Positions 34,935 to 44,838 are shown, counted from the first letter of the stretch. The stretch: DNA of 64,000 nucleotides from Rhodocyclales bacterium GT-UBC (GCA_003583745.1 QXPY01000011.1:165151-229150), one strand, 5' to 3'. A program made the numbers and translations. The notes: generated from the letters alone by a model not told the origin.

Positions 34935-36308
34935 TTAGATGGAAGTCCACAGGAACAGCATCAGCGTGTTGTTGTCCTTGGCCCGCCGCTCATTGCCATC
35001 GCCGTCGGTGTAGGAGGTCCCGCCCATGTACTTGCTGTAGCCGGTGTATTGGACGCCGAGGCGGACGTTGGCATACGGTGCCAGCCACGAGCTTTCCTTG
35101 CCCCATGGGGTCACGTCGGCCTGCAGCATGTAGCCGGAGGTGGTCGGGCGCCCGTTCAGTGATTTCTCGTACACCGTGCTGTCGGCGCTGCCACGCGTGT
35201 CGAAGATGCCGGCAGTCAGGCCCCAGGTCTGGTTATAGTGGTAGGAAGCAGCCAGGCGGAACTGGTTCAGGCTGTTTTTTAGGTTGTCGGCTTCGCCGAG
35301 GCGGCCGAAGGTGTAGTTCAGCTTTTGCCATTCCTTGATGTAGCTGGTGTTCAGCGTGACGATGTGCTGACGATTGCCGAGGAACTGGTAGGAGGCGTCG
35401 ACGCCGATGTCGCGGTACTTGTTGGCGGTGCCGAGATCGGCGCGATCCGGTTGGACATCGGCATTGAAGCCGATCAGCCCGACCGAGAAGTTGTCGCGCT
35501 TCATGTCCTTGAAGTAGGCCAGGCGCCAGTAGGTGCCAACACCCTTGAACTTGCCTGCATCGCCGGCATTGACCATGTTCAGTGCGGTTTTGGAAGGCGT
35601 GTTGTAGAGACCGAGTTCGGCATAGATGCTGTTGTCGAAGAAGGCATAGGCGTTGGCGCCGGCGACGCTGCCGCCCAGGCTTTCAACCAGCGGGCTCGGG
35701 CCGAAGCCGGTGTTGAAATCCGAAGTGGTATAGGGGAAGCGCCACTGGCCGAGGGTGTTGAACGGGTCGGTGAGGGTCGGGTTGCTGTTCAGCGAGAGGC
35801 CGACGGTGGTTTCCTTGCCGCCCAGTTGCAGGCTGCGGGCATAACGCAGGTCGACCTGGTCGAGCGCCCATTTGCGCTCGACGCCGGAGTAGGTGGACTG
35901 GATGAAGGTGCCGATGTTGTCGGCCAGGCGGCCGGCGAGAAAGACCGAGGCTTCCTGCATGGCGACATTGTTGTTGTTGTCGAAGTGCTCGACCTTGTCG
36001 CCGTCGGCGACGTTCTTCGAAGTGCGTGTCGCATTTGCGACCAGCATGGCGGAGAGCGGCAGCTTGCCGTCCTTGCCGTCGCTATCGGTGTAGCCGCCGA
36101 TCTTGAACTTGATGCCGTAGGGTGTCAGTTGCGGGCCGAAGCCGCCGACGTGGCAGGCGGCGCATTCGGCACCGGTTTGCCGGGCATAGCTCGGCACGGC
36201 GTGGGCCAGGCTGGCAGAAAGCCCGAACAGCGTGGTGGCGCCCAGCAGGCGGCGCACGGCCCGCCAGTTCAAACTCCCCGAGAGTCGCTTTGCTAATGAA
36301 GCTCGCAT
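34935..36308 (-). CDS. Outer-membrane cytochrome-porin fusion, Cyc2-like N-terminus
   Basis: 457 residues. ATG 36308 has GGAG 9 bases upstream. Signal peptide to about LAHA (37). Directly after it comes one haem-c site, C49AACH53, embedded in VPSYARQTGAECAACH and followed by PQLTPYGIKFK. This resembles the Cyc2 haem segment (PxFARQTGxxCxxCH...LTPxGxxFK). The remaining 400 residues alternate polar/aromatic beta strands with short Asn/Gly-rich loops and end in LFLWTSI, like an outer-membrane barrel. Cyc2 moves electrons across the outer membrane during Fe(II) oxidation; here only location and electron transfer are inferred. Neighbours are a periplasmic cytochrome c and a divergent quinol dehydrogenase. 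Confidence 0.82.
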   Translation of the reverse strand: MRASLAKRLSGSLNWRAVRRLLGATTLFGLSASLAHAVPSYARQTGAECAACHVGGFGPQLTPYGIKFKIGGYTDSDGKDGKLPLSAMLVANATRTSKNVADGDKVEHFDNNNNVAMQEASVFLAGRLADNIGTFIQSTYSGVERKWALDQVDLRYARSLQLGGKETTVGLSLNSNPTLTDPFNTLGQWRFPYTTSDFNTGFGPSPLVESLGGSVAGANAYAFFDNSIYAELGLYNTPSKTALNMVNAGDAGKFKGVGTYWRLAYFKDMKRDNFSVGLIGFNADVQPDRADLGTANKYRDIGVDASYQFLGNRQHIVTLNTSYIKEWQKLNYTFGRLGEADNLKNSLNQFRLAASYHYNQTWGLTAGIFDTRGSADSTVYEKSLNGRPTTSGYMLQADVTPWGKESSWLAPYANVRLGVQYTGYSKYMGGTSYTDGDGNERRAKDNNTLMLFLWTSI

Positions 36309-36456
36309 GATTTTCTTCTCCAATAAAAGACCATTGGATTGTCGGGCGGCGAAGCTTGCGAATCCCTGACGGAAACGGCAATGGCCGACTCATGGCTCGT
36401 CAGGTTTTCTTAAGCATTGCCCGGCGAAGATCGGCGACCATTGCCGGGAGTCAAGC

Positions 36457-37053
36457 ATGAGATCGATCTTCAAGTGGGTGTTGCAGCACAAAATCTGGGC
36501 CGCCTTGTTCGGCATCGAATCGCTGGCGCTGATCCTGCTCGGCGGGCTGCTTTTTGCCGGCGGCAAGACTGCCATCGACCAGACCAATACGCTGGAATTC
36601 TGTACCTCCTGCCACGAGATGAAAGACAACAATTTCGAGGAGTACAAGGACACCATTCACGCCAGGAACCGTACTGGGGTGAAGGCGATTTGCTCCGATT
36701 GCCATGTGCCGCACGATCTGGTCGATACGATGATCCGCAAGGTCAAGGCGGCCAACGACGTGTTCCAGCACTTCACCGGCAAGATCGATACCAAGGAAAA
36801 GTTCGAGGCGCACCGGCTCGAACTGGCCAAGCGCGTCTGGCTGCGCATGAAGGAAACCGATTCGCGCGAATGTCGTCACTGTCACGACACGGCGGCGATG
36901 GATCCGGAAAAGCAGGGCAAGACGGCGCAGAAGCAGCACAAGAAAATGGCCGGTGGCGAGCGGACCTGTATCGACTGTCACTTTGGCATCGCCCACAAGG
37001 AACCGCAGGGCGGATTTGTGCCGGCCGATGCACTGGAAAAGGCGGCCGAGTGA
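36457..37053 (+). CDS. NapC/NirT-family tetraheme quinol dehydrogenase (CymA-like)
   Basis: 198 residues. One N-terminal membrane anchor (about 11-36, no cleavage site) and four haem-c sites: C49TSCH53, C79SDCH83, C139RHCH143 and C171IDCH175. These are the size and spacing of NapC/NirT/CymA proteins, which oxidise membrane quinol and pass electrons to periplasmic partners. No nitrate, nitrite or TMAO reductase gene lies nearby; the closest redox partners are the divergent cytochrome-porin and its cytochrome c, suggesting a conduit to or from the outer membrane. GGGAG lies 7 bases before ATG. Confidence 0.92.
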   Translation: MRSIFKWVLQHKIWAALFGIESLALILLGGLLFAGGKTAIDQTNTLEFCTSCHEMKDNNFEEYKDTIHARNRTGVKAICSDCHVPHDLVDTMIRKVKAANDVFQHFTGKIDTKEKFEAHRLELAKRVWLRMKETDSRECRHCHDTAAMDPEKQGKTAQKQHKKMAGGERTCIDCHFGIAHKEPQGGFVPADALEKAAE

Positions 37054-37075
37054 AGGCCGGGTCCGAAACGAGGCT

Positions 37076-37753
37076 ATGACCATGCGCATCCTGATCGTCG
37101 AAGATGAACAACTGGTTGCCCAGGGCCTGAAGCAGGGCCTGGTGCAGCTCGGTTACACGGTTGACGTGGCAAGCAGTGCGGAAGAGGCGGAAAGCTTCGT
37201 CGCCGCCGAGCGCTTTGATATCGCACTGGTCGATATCGGTTTGCCGCGCGCCGATGGCTTCCAGTTCATTCGCAACCTGCGGGCCAAGGGCGAGGTCTTG
37301 CCGGTACTCGTCCTCACCGCGCTCGACAGCATGGAAGACACCGTGCGCGGACTCGATGCCGGCGCCGACGACTACATGACCAAGCCGTATCGCCTGCCCG
37401 AGATCGCCGCCCGCATCCGGGCGCTGATCCGGCGCTCCAACGCGGTGGCCGATGCCAGTCTGCGCCACAACAAGCTTTGCCTCGATACGCGCAGCCGCAC
37501 CGCGACCCTGGACAATCAGCCCCTGGAACTGACCAATCGCGAGTGGGCCATTCTCGAACTGCTGCTGATGGCCTCGCCGGCGGTGGTCGGCAAGGACAAG
37601 CTGGTGCAGAGCCTGGCCGGTTGGGACAAGGACATCACGCCCAATGCCGTCGAAGTGCATGTCTCGCGCTTGCGCGGCAAGCTGGCCGCCGGCGATGTCA
37701 TCATTCGAACCATTCGCGGCATCGGCTATCGTGTCGATGCGCCGGAAAACTAA
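37076..37753 (+). CDS. OmpR-family response regulator (TctD-like)
   Basis: 225 residues (ATG 37076; ATG 37082 also possible). Receiver domain: ILIVEDEQLVAQG, phospho-acceptor Asp in DIALVDIGLPRADG, VLVLTALDS, TKPYRLPEIAARIRAL. The winged-helix domain ends VEVHVSRLRGKLAAGDVIIRTIRGIGYRV. It lies 22 bases after the tetraheme gene and 3 bases before the kinase gene, so it is probably in one operon with them and may control the cytochrome locus. Confidence 0.9.
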   Translation: MTMRILIVEDEQLVAQGLKQGLVQLGYTVDVASSAEEAESFVAAERFDIALVDIGLPRADGFQFIRNLRAKGEVLPVLVLTALDSMEDTVRGLDAGADDYMTKPYRLPEIAARIRALIRRSNAVADASLRHNKLCLDTRSRTATLDNQPLELTNREWAILELLLMASPAVVGKDKLVQSLAGWDKDITPNAVEVHVSRLRGKLAAGDVIIRTIRGIGYRVDAPEN

Positions 37754-37756
37754 GCC

Positions 37757-39118
37757 ATGAACCACGCCGTCGGATTGCGTCAGCGCTTGATTGTGGCCTT
37801 GCTGGTCCCTTTGTTGCTGATCCTCGCGGTCAGTGTCTGGCTGGACTACCGGGTCGCCCGCCAGACCACCGATTCCGCCCACGATCAAGCGCTGGCCGAC
37901 GCGGTATTCGATCTGGCCGCCCACATCCGCGAGCATCAGGCGATGGAGAACCTCGACCTGACGCAGGAAAGCGAAGCCATGCTGCGCAGCAACGAGCCGG
38001 ACAAGGTCTATTTCTCGATTCGCGACAATGCCGGGCAATTGCTCGCCGGCGATGCCGATATCCCCCGTGAAGACGTCGCGGTCGGCCGCGACGTCAGCTT
38101 TGCCGACGGCGTTCATCGGGGCGCTGCAGTCCGCATCGCCATGCACCGGATCGCGACGCCGCGCGGCGAAGCGCAAATTACGGTGATGGAAACTACCGAA
38201 AAGCGCCAGCGTTCCCGGCAACGCATCCTGACCGCGATGTTGCTGCCCAATCTGGCGGTGGTCTTCGCTACCCTGCTGGCCGTGCTGTTCGGGGTGCGGC
38301 GCGGCCTGCTGCCGCTGGAGACGGTCGAAAAGGAAATCGCCGAACGGTCTCCCAACGATTTGCGGGAGATCGATCTGGCCAGTTCGCCACGCGAAATCCA
38401 GCCCATGCTGCGCCGCCTCAACGAGCTTTTCTCCTTGCTGCGCGAGGCGGCTGAGGCGCAGAACCGCTTTATCGCCGATGCGGCTCACCAGTTGCGCACG
38501 CCGCTGGCCGGGCTGCAGACCCAGCTCGATCTGGCGGTTAGCGAAGGCGCTTTTTCGCAGGCCGAAGGACGCCGGCAGAACATCGAGGAGGGCATGGGGC
38601 GCCTGGCCCGACTGCTCGGTCAGTTGCTCTCCTATGCCCGGGCCGAGACCTCGAGTGCGATTACCGGCATCCCGGAGCCGGTGGCGCTGGAACAACTGGC
38701 CGAGAAAGCCGCCTCGACTTTTATCGATGCCGCGCTGGCCAGGGAAATCGATCTCGGCTTCGAACTGGCGCCGGCGACGGCGATGGGCATTCCCTGGTTG
38801 TTGCAGGAGGCCCTGGCCAACCTGATCGACAACGCCATCCGTTACGCACCGCATGGCGGGGTGATCACCGTGCGTTGCGGTCGCAGCGAGCAGGGCGTCT
38901 TCCTTGAGGTGGAAGATAACGGGCCGGGCATTCCGGACGAATTCCAGGCGCGCGTTTTCGAGCGTTTCTACCGGATTCCCGGTTCACCGAGCAATGGTTG
39001 CGGCCTGGGCCTGCCAATCGTCAAGGAGATCGCCGACTTGCACGGCGCCGAATTGCGGCTGCTGCGCGGCGAACCGCAGGGCTTGCGGGTACGCTTGCAG
39101 TTTCCGGCACCAGTTTGA
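37757..39118 (+). CDS. Sensor histidine kinase (TctE-like)
   Basis: 453 residues. TM1 about 12-30, periplasmic domain about 31-155 of the 2CSK type (QALADAVFDLAAHI, YFSIRDNAGQLLAGD), TM2 about 160-180, then HisKA with FIADAAHQLRTPLAGLQTQ (His about 241) and HATPase with NLIDNAIRYAPHGG, VEDNGPGIPDE and GCGLGLPIV. The AHQLRTPL variant is typical of TctE. TctDE controls tricarboxylate uptake elsewhere; no tct transporter is present here, so the adjacent cytochrome genes are the better candidate targets. Confidence 0.9.
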   Translation: MNHAVGLRQRLIVALLVPLLLILAVSVWLDYRVARQTTDSAHDQALADAVFDLAAHIREHQAMENLDLTQESEAMLRSNEPDKVYFSIRDNAGQLLAGDADIPREDVAVGRDVSFADGVHRGAAVRIAMHRIATPRGEAQITVMETTEKRQRSRQRILTAMLLPNLAVVFATLLAVLFGVRRGLLPLETVEKEIAERSPNDLREIDLASSPREIQPMLRRLNELFSLLREAAEAQNRFIADAAHQLRTPLAGLQTQLDLAVSEGAFSQAEGRRQNIEEGMGRLARLLGQLLSYARAETSSAITGIPEPVALEQLAEKAASTFIDAALAREIDLGFELAPATAMGIPWLLQEALANLIDNAIRYAPHGGVITVRCGRSEQGVFLEVEDNGPGIPDEFQARVFERFYRIPGSPSNGCGLGLPIVKEIADLHGAELRLLRGEPQGLRVRLQFPAPV

Positions 39119-39200
39119 TTTCCGGGGCTTGTCGGCCGCCGGTCTTCCCGGTAGCGTTCCGGCCTCGATCAATCGGATCGCACTCGCCATGGAGCAAACA

Positions 39201-39608
39201 ATGCAATTGTGGAAGAAAATCATCCTGACCGGATTCGTCGGTTTCGCCGCCGTTGCGGCACACGCCGCAGGCCCCGAGCACACGCCTTCCGGCCTGATCT
39301 ATGAATCCCTGAAGGACGGCACCGGCGAACAAGCCTCGCCGCAGGCCAATGTACAGGTGCACTATCGCGGCACCCTGGCCAATGGCAGCGAGTTCGACAG
39401 CTCCTACAAGCGCGGCCAGCCGGCGACCTTCCCGCTCAATCGCGTCATTCCCTGCTGGACGGAGGGTGTCTCCAAAATGCGCGAAGGCGGCAAAGCCAAG
39501 CTGACCTGTCCGCCGGAGATCGCTTATGGTTCGCGCGGTGCCGGTGCTGCCGTGCCGCCGAATGCAACGCTGACCTTCGAGGTCGAATTGCTCAAGGTGA
39601 TGCGTTAG
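39201..39608 (+). CDS. Periplasmic FKBP-type peptidyl-prolyl isomerase
   Basis: 135 residues from ATG 39201, 6 bases after GGAG (39191-39194). Signal peptide to about AHA-AG (23). A single FKBP domain with VQVHYRGTLANGSEFDSSYKRG, FPLNRVIPCWTEG and YGSRGAGAAVPPNATLTFEVELL, retaining the aromatic pocket except for some substitutions. It would speed proline isomerisation during folding of exported proteins. It follows the kinase gene by 82 bases. Confidence 0.92.
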   Translation: MQLWKKIILTGFVGFAAVAAHAAGPEHTPSGLIYESLKDGTGEQASPQANVQVHYRGTLANGSEFDSSYKRGQPATFPLNRVIPCWTEGVSKMREGGKAKLTCPPEIAYGSRGAGAAVPPNATLTFEVELLKVMR

Positions 39609-39629
39609 TTGTCCCGTCCGGGCGCGCAC

Positions 39630-41741
39630 TTAGGCCCGGGTCACCCGGTTCTGGTCGAGCAGGCGTTCGAAGCTGGCGGCTGGAACCGGCGGTGAAAACA
39701 GGAAGCCTTGCGCGTAGTCGCAGCCCGCTTCCAGCAAAAGGGCGCATTGCGCCTCGGTTTCGACGCCTTCGGCGATGACGCGGATGCCCAGTTTATGCGC
39801 CATGACAATCATGGCTTCGGCGATGGCCAGGTCGCCAGGATCGGTCGTCAAGTCGCGGACGAAGGAACGATCGATTTTCAAGTAGTCGATGTCGAACTTC
39901 TTCAGGTATGACATCGCCGAATAGCCGGTGCCGAAGTCGTCGATGCTGACCTGGATGCCGGCATCGCGGAAGGCCAGCAAGGTATCCACCACGGCAGGCC
40001 GTTCGTCGAGCAGCAAGCCCTCGGTGATTTCTGCGCTGAGCATTGCCGAGGGCAGACCGCGTTCCCGCAGGTAGGCGATCCAGTCGCCGCACTTGCCGGT
40101 GACGAATTGGCGCGGCGAGATGTTGATGCTGATCTGCAAGCTCTCTTCCGGCGATGGCTGACCCATGCCGGGCGTGTTCCAGCGCAGCGCCATGGTCGTT
40201 GCCTGTTCGAAAACATGCTGGCCGATTTCACCGATCACGCCGATGTCCTCGGCAATCGGTATGAACTCGGCCGGGCTGACCATGCCGCGTTGCGGGTGAT
40301 GCCAGCGGATCAGCGCCTCGGCCTTGACGATGCGCCGACTGCCCAGTTCGACGATCGGCTGGTAATAGACCTCGAACTGCCCTTCCCCGAGGGCACGGCG
40401 CAAGTCGTTGCTGAGGGCCAGGCGCTGTCGGGCCCGTTGTTGCAATGATGGCGTAAAGCGCTGGAAGCAATTGCGCCCCATCGATTTCGCAGCGTACATC
40501 GCCTGGTCGGCGTAGCTGAGCAGGGTTTCGCCGGAGCGCGTATCGTCCGGATAGTAGGCGATACCGATGCTGGCCGACACGTAGACCAGGTGGCCGTTCA
40601 ATTCAAACGGACTGTCCAGGGCCCGGATCAGTTGCTGCGCTGCCATTGGGGCGCTTTCCCGGTCGTCCGGCGTGGGCAGGATGGCGACGAACTCGTCGCC
40701 GCCGAGCCGGGCGATATGTTCGTTGTTTCCCAGCGTGCGGCAGATGCGGCGGCCGGCTTCGATCAATAGAAGGTCGCCGATGTCGTGGCCGAGCGTATCG
40801 TTCACTTCCTTGAAGCGATCGAGGTCGATGAACAGTAGCGCCAGGTTTTGCGACGCCTGTTCGGCGCCGGCGATTTCCTCGTTCAGGCGGACTTTGAAGC
40901 GGCGGCGGTTGGCCAGGCCGGTCAGTGCATCGTAATTGGCCTCATGCCAGATGGCGCGCTCCATCTGCTTGCGCTCGCTGATGTCGAGGATGACCCCGAC
41001 CAGTCCGCCCAGGCTGCCATCTGCCTTGGTAAACGTCGCCTTGTTGAAGACGACGTCGCGTCGCGTGCCGTCGGCGTAGGTGACGGCCGCTTCATAAGTC
41101 TGGGTACCGGGGTAGTCGAACAGTTCGCGGTCGGCGGCGTGGTACTTGTCGGCCAGGTCGGGCGGGGCGATGTCAAAGACCGAGCGCCCGATGAGGTCGG
41201 CACGGGCTATCCCGATGTAGTTTTCGAAGGCGGTATTGCAGCCCAGGTAGCGTCCGGCTTCATCCTTGAAAAACAGGGGGCTGGGGATGGTATCCATCAG
41301 TTGCCGGATGAAGCCCAGTTGATCGGCGATTTCGCGCTCGGCGGCGCAGCGTTCGGTGACGTCGAGGAGGATGCCGATGATCGCGGGGCGCCCTTCGAAT
41401 TGGGTCGTGACGCCATAGACCTCGACGTCGATCAGATGGCCGTCCTTGCATACGCCGCGGCAAGCGTAGAAGCTGGCCTTGATTTCGCCGGACAGGCGAC
41501 GGTCGATCTCGCGTTGCGCCATCGCTTGTTGGGGCGGATGCGTCAGGTCGACCGGGCCGAAGCCCGCACACAATTCCTGCTGCGTGTAGCCGAAGAGGTC
41601 TGCCAGGTATCGATTGACGAAAACAAAGCGGTTGTCCTGGATGACGTAGACGCCGGTTTTCGCATAGTTGAACAGGCCCGGCAGCAGGATGTCAGCCTCG
41701 CGCAGAAGTTTGCTGCCGAATTCATCCAAACCAGCAATCAA
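39630..41741 (-). CDS. Cytoplasmic PAS-PAS-GGDEF-EAL protein
   Basis: 703 residues from a TTG at 41741 with GGAG about 10 bases upstream; no ATG gives a better start. No membrane segment. Two PAS domains (about 20-135 and 140-265), GGDEF at about 347 (ARLGGDEFVAIL, FIDLDRFKEVND) and EAL at about 473 (VKAEALIRWHHP, DDFGTGYSAMSYL, EGVETEAQC). Both catalytic motifs are intact, so it may make or degrade cyclic-di-GMP under PAS control. It converges with the FKBP gene. Confidence 0.9.
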   Translation of the reverse strand: MIAGLDEFGSKLLREADILLPGLFNYAKTGVYVIQDNRFVFVNRYLADLFGYTQQELCAGFGPVDLTHPPQQAMAQREIDRRLSGEIKASFYACRGVCKDGHLIDVEVYGVTTQFEGRPAIIGILLDVTERCAAEREIADQLGFIRQLMDTIPSPLFFKDEAGRYLGCNTAFENYIGIARADLIGRSVFDIAPPDLADKYHAADRELFDYPGTQTYEAAVTYADGTRRDVVFNKATFTKADGSLGGLVGVILDISERKQMERAIWHEANYDALTGLANRRRFKVRLNEEIAGAEQASQNLALLFIDLDRFKEVNDTLGHDIGDLLLIEAGRRICRTLGNNEHIARLGGDEFVAILPTPDDRESAPMAAQQLIRALDSPFELNGHLVYVSASIGIAYYPDDTRSGETLLSYADQAMYAAKSMGRNCFQRFTPSLQQRARQRLALSNDLRRALGEGQFEVYYQPIVELGSRRIVKAEALIRWHHPQRGMVSPAEFIPIAEDIGVIGEIGQHVFEQATTMALRWNTPGMGQPSPEESLQISINISPRQFVTGKCGDWIAYLRERGLPSAMLSAEITEGLLLDERPAVVDTLLAFRDAGIQVSIDDFGTGYSAMSYLKKFDIDYLKIDRSFVRDLTTDPGDLAIAEAMIVMAHKLGIRVIAEGVETEAQCALLLEAGCDYAQGFLFSPPVPAASFERLLDQNRVTRA

Positions 41742-41826
41742 GACAATCTACTCCAGGCGATGAGGCAATGTCGGCAGCCCCCGGTTTGGCTCGGCGGACG
41801 GGGCCGAGGCTCCGTCCGGCGCATGC

Positions 41827-43446
41827 TTAACAGCGGAAACGACTGACCAGCTGGTGCAGTTCGCTGGAAATCCGTTTCAGGTTCTCGGCGGCTTCGGCCG
41901 TGGTTTGCATGGTGGCGCTGGTGGCTTCGACCATCGAGGCGATTTCCTCGACGCGCTGGGCGATGCTGTTGCTGGCCATGCTCTGTTCCTTGGTGGCATC
42001 GGCGACTTCGCGGATGTGCGACAGCGTGATCTGGGCGCCTTCCTTGATCTGTCGCAAGGACTCGGCGGCGCCTTCGGCTTCCTGAGCACCTTCGGCAACT
42101 TGCGGCAGCGCCGCGTCCATGACATTGGCGGCGATTTCCGTGTCCGACTGGATACCGGAGATCATTTGCTCGATTTCGATGGTTGCGGCCGAGGTACGTT
42201 CCGCCAGCTTGCGGACTTCGTCGGCGACGACTGCGAATCCACGCCCCTCTTCGCCGGCCCGTGCCGCCTCGATCGCGGCATTGAGGGCGAGCAGGTTGGT
42301 CTGGCCGGCAATGTCCTTGATCACGTTGGCGATCGACGAAATCTGGTTGGCGCCCTCTTCGAGCTTGCGGATGCGAGTCGATGCATCGGACACGGTGGCG
42401 GAAATCCGGTTGATCACCGTGTTCGCCTTGTGCACCTTGCCGACACCGGCTTCGGCCAGTTCGGTGGAGTGAGCGGAGTCACGTTCGGTGTCATTGGCGC
42501 GGTCGGAAATGTGATTGATGCTGACCGTCATTTCCTCGATTGCCGCAGCCATCGACGAGGTGGCGTCGGCTTGCTGCTGCGAGGCGTCGGAGACGCGATG
42601 TGCCGCCGTCCTGATGTTCTCGGCTTCTTCGCCGAGGCGGATCGAGCCGCGCGTGATTTCTGCCAGCATGTTGCGCATTGCCGAGACCATGTCGTCCATC
42701 GAAGCCAGCATGCTGCCTTTCGGGGCGTTGCCGATATGGACGGTGAGATCGCCGTTGGCGGCACGCGACATCAAGGTGATCGCATCGGCTGGCTCACCGC
42801 CGACCTGGCGCAGTACGCCGCGCGAGATGAAGAAGCCGAGCAGGGCCGTCAGACCGAGCAGGCAGGCGGCCAGGCCGAGGTCGAAAATCAGGCGGTTGCG
42901 AAAGTCTTCCTGAATGTCGTCGATATAGACCCCGGTGCCGATAAACCAGCCCCAGGGCTGGAACTGTTTGACGTAGTGCAGTTTATCGATCGGCGTATCG
43001 CTGCCCGGCCGGGGGAAGGGCAGGTTGATGAAGACGCCATCGGGCGCGCCGCTGATGGCGTTGATGATGGGCTGGACCCGTTCGCGCAGGTTCTGCCCGA
43101 TCCATTCCTTCTTGATGTGGGCAAGATTGATCCCGTCCATCTGATAGACATAAAGGTACTCGGTCTTGCCGTCCTTGCCGCCAAAATGGGCGGCCAGGAA
43201 AACGTCGAGCGCGGCCCGTTGGGCCTGCTCGCGGGTCAGAACGCCGGCCGCTTCCTGGGCTTGATAGAACTGCGCGGTATTGTGTGCCGATTCGATGATC
43301 GAACGAATCACGGCTTGTCGTCCGGCGATCAGGTCGCGTTTGGTGGACATGGCCGAGAGGCCGGTCAGGATGGCCATGCCGATCAAGGCGGAAATGACCA
43401 GAATGATGATCTTGGTGCGGAAGCGGAGTTTGTCGAGCACAGCCAT
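41827..43446 (-). CDS. Methyl-accepting chemotaxis protein (Cache sensor)
   Basis: 539 residues. TM1 about 12-34, single-Cache periplasmic domain about 40-185 ([47 protein letters not shown]), TM2 about 190-212, HAMP, then the signalling hairpin [21 protein letters not shown]. The [13 protein letters not shown] segment is the signature of sCache_2 domains that bind small organic acids. It ends in VSRFRC with no CheR pentapeptide. Stand-alone gene. Confidence 0.92.
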   Translation of the reverse strand: MAVLDKLRFRTKIIILVISALIGMAILTGLSAMSTKRDLIAGRQAVIRSIIESAHNTAQFYQAQEAAGVLTREQAQRAALDVFLAAHFGGKDGKTEYLYVYQMDGINLAHIKKEWIGQNLRERVQPIINAISGAPDGVFINLPFPRPGSDTPIDKLHYVKQFQPWGWFIGTGVYIDDIQEDFRNRLIFDLGLAACLLGLTALLGFFISRGVLRQVGGEPADAITLMSRAANGDLTVHIGNAPKGSMLASMDDMVSAMRNMLAEITRGSIRLGEEAENIRTAAHRVSDASQQQADATSSMAAAIEEMTVSINHISDRANDTERDSAHSTELAEAGVGKVHKANTVINRISATVSDASTRIRKLEEGANQISSIANVIKDIAGQTNLLALNAAIEAARAGEEGRGFAVVADEVRKLAERTSAATIEIEQMISGIQSDTEIAANVMDAALPQVAEGAQEAEGAAESLRQIKEGAQITLSHIREVADATKEQSMASNSIAQRVEEIASMVEATSATMQTTAEAAENLKRISSELHQLVSRFRC

Positions 43447-43560
43447 TCCCCCTGGAATGATGATTTCAATAGCCTGCTGGTTTTTATGGTTATTAACACA
43501 TTTTAACGCAACGGCGATGCTCTCTAGTATTTTTATCAGCTATGGCAAGCTCGCCAGGGC

Positions 43561-44838
43561 TCAGTCATTCGCGTGCTTTTCCTCATCGAGTACCCACAGG
43601 CGATGAGCGTCGAGCATAAGGCGATAACGGGATTCGAGCGCTTCCAGTTGGAGCAGGCGGGCATTGAGTTCGGCTTCGTTGGCCAGACGGCGGGCGACGA
43701 GCAGGTCGTTGAGGCTGCCTTCGCCCAACTGGTAGGCGCGCGCCGTCATTTCTGCCGCCTGGTTCAACTGTTCGGCGGCGGCCCGGCCGGCTTGCCAGGT
43801 GGCGAGGGCGGCAGCGGCTGCATGAAAAGTCGCTGCCGCTTCGGCCGAAATTTTCTGGTTGGCTGCCTGTTCCCGGCTGCCCGCTGCCTCGGCGCTGGCC
43901 AGGGCGGCCGCGCTGCTGGCACTCCGGCCGCTGCCGGGAAACGGAATGCTGATGTAGGCACCGACGATCTGATCTTCGCCGGCCCGCTCGCGTGCGACAT
44001 GGAGGCCGACGCTGGGGTCGGGCAGCCGGTCGCGGCGGCTGCGCCCGGCCTGCAGGATGGCGATCTGCGTTTCGCCCCGGGCCAATTCCAGTTCGTGGCT
44101 GTGTTCGAGGATGCTCTCCACCCATTCCTCGATACGGCCGTTGACCGGGAGCGGCGTGGCGATGCGCGTTGGCTCGTCGAGGGGCAGGCCGGGGAAGCGC
44201 CGACGCAGGTCGTCGGCGGCGATGCGCTGGCGCACCTCGGTCTGGGCCAGGGCTGCTTCGGCCTGGGCAAGCGCGGCAGAGCCCTGAATCGACTCCAGGC
44301 GGGCGGCATCGCCCAATTGCTGGCGACGCTGGATCGCCGTGGTCTGCTTGCGCAGCAGGGCGACCTGCTCGCGCCACTGGTTCGCGGCGGTCGTTTCCTT
44401 CAACCAGGCAAACCAGGTTTTGAGCAGGTTGCGACTTCCTTCGTGCAGGGCATCGCCGCGTGCCGTTTCAGCGACGCTGACGCTGGCGGCGCCGAGTTCG
44501 GCATCGGCTGCCGATTTGCCGGGTAACCTGAGCGGCCGTTCGATCGCCGCATTCCATTCGGTGAAGCGCTCATCCGTTCCGGTTGCCGGTTTGCTGCGGC
44601 GTTGCTGGCTGCCGAGACGGAGATTCCATTCGTAGCTGCCGGCTACGAGTCGGTCGCGGTTGGCTTCCTCGACCCGGATCTGGTGGGTGGCTGCCTGTAC
44701 CATCGGCGAGGCCCGCAAGACGCGAGCGACCAGTTCGGCTGGCGGCAGGTTGGGCGTTTCCGGCTCGGCCGCGCCGGCGCTCCGGCTCAAAGCCAGCACC
44801 AGCAGCAGGCACAGTGCAGGGGGGCGGCGGTGTTTCAT
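43561..44838 (-). CDS. TolC/CzcC-type outer-membrane efflux protein
   Basis: 425 residues with signal peptide (to about AGAA, 24). Outer-membrane efflux protein repeats: the N-terminal half LVARVLRASPMVQAATHQI and a matching internal repeat, long Ala/Gln/Glu-rich periplasmic helices and AYQLGEGSLNDLLVARR near the end. It forms the exit duct of the RND pump. It overlaps the DUF3240 gene by 4 bases and is last in the operon, an unusual order because czcC usually comes first. Confidence 0.88.
   Translation of the reverse strand: MKHRRPPALCLLLVLALSRSAGAAEPETPNLPPAELVARVLRASPMVQAATHQIRVEEANRDRLVAGSYEWNLRLGSQQRRSKPATGTDERFTEWNAAIERPLRLPGKSAADAELGAASVSVAETARGDALHEGSRNLLKTWFAWLKETTAANQWREQVALLRKQTTAIQRRQQLGDAARLESIQGSAALAQAEAALAQTEVRQRIAADDLRRRFPGLPLDEPTRIATPLPVNGRIEEWVESILEHSHELELARGETQIAILQAGRSRRDRLPDPSVGLHVARERAGEDQIVGAYISIPFPGSGRSASSAAALASAEAAGSREQAANQKISAEAAATFHAAAAALATWQAGRAAAEQLNQAAEMTARAYQLGEGSLNDLLVARRLANEAELNARLLQLEALESRYRLMLDAHRLWVLDEEKHAND

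Noticed and set aside
36773..38854. A 693-codon minus-strand frame opposite the tetraheme, regulator and kinase genes
   Set aside because: It spans three real genes in antisense, with no domain or ribosome site.
41854..43506. A 550-codon plus-strand frame opposite the Cache chemoreceptor
   Set aside because: Gly/Asp/Arg-rich antisense frame with no recognisable domain; the opposite strand encodes a complete chemoreceptor.
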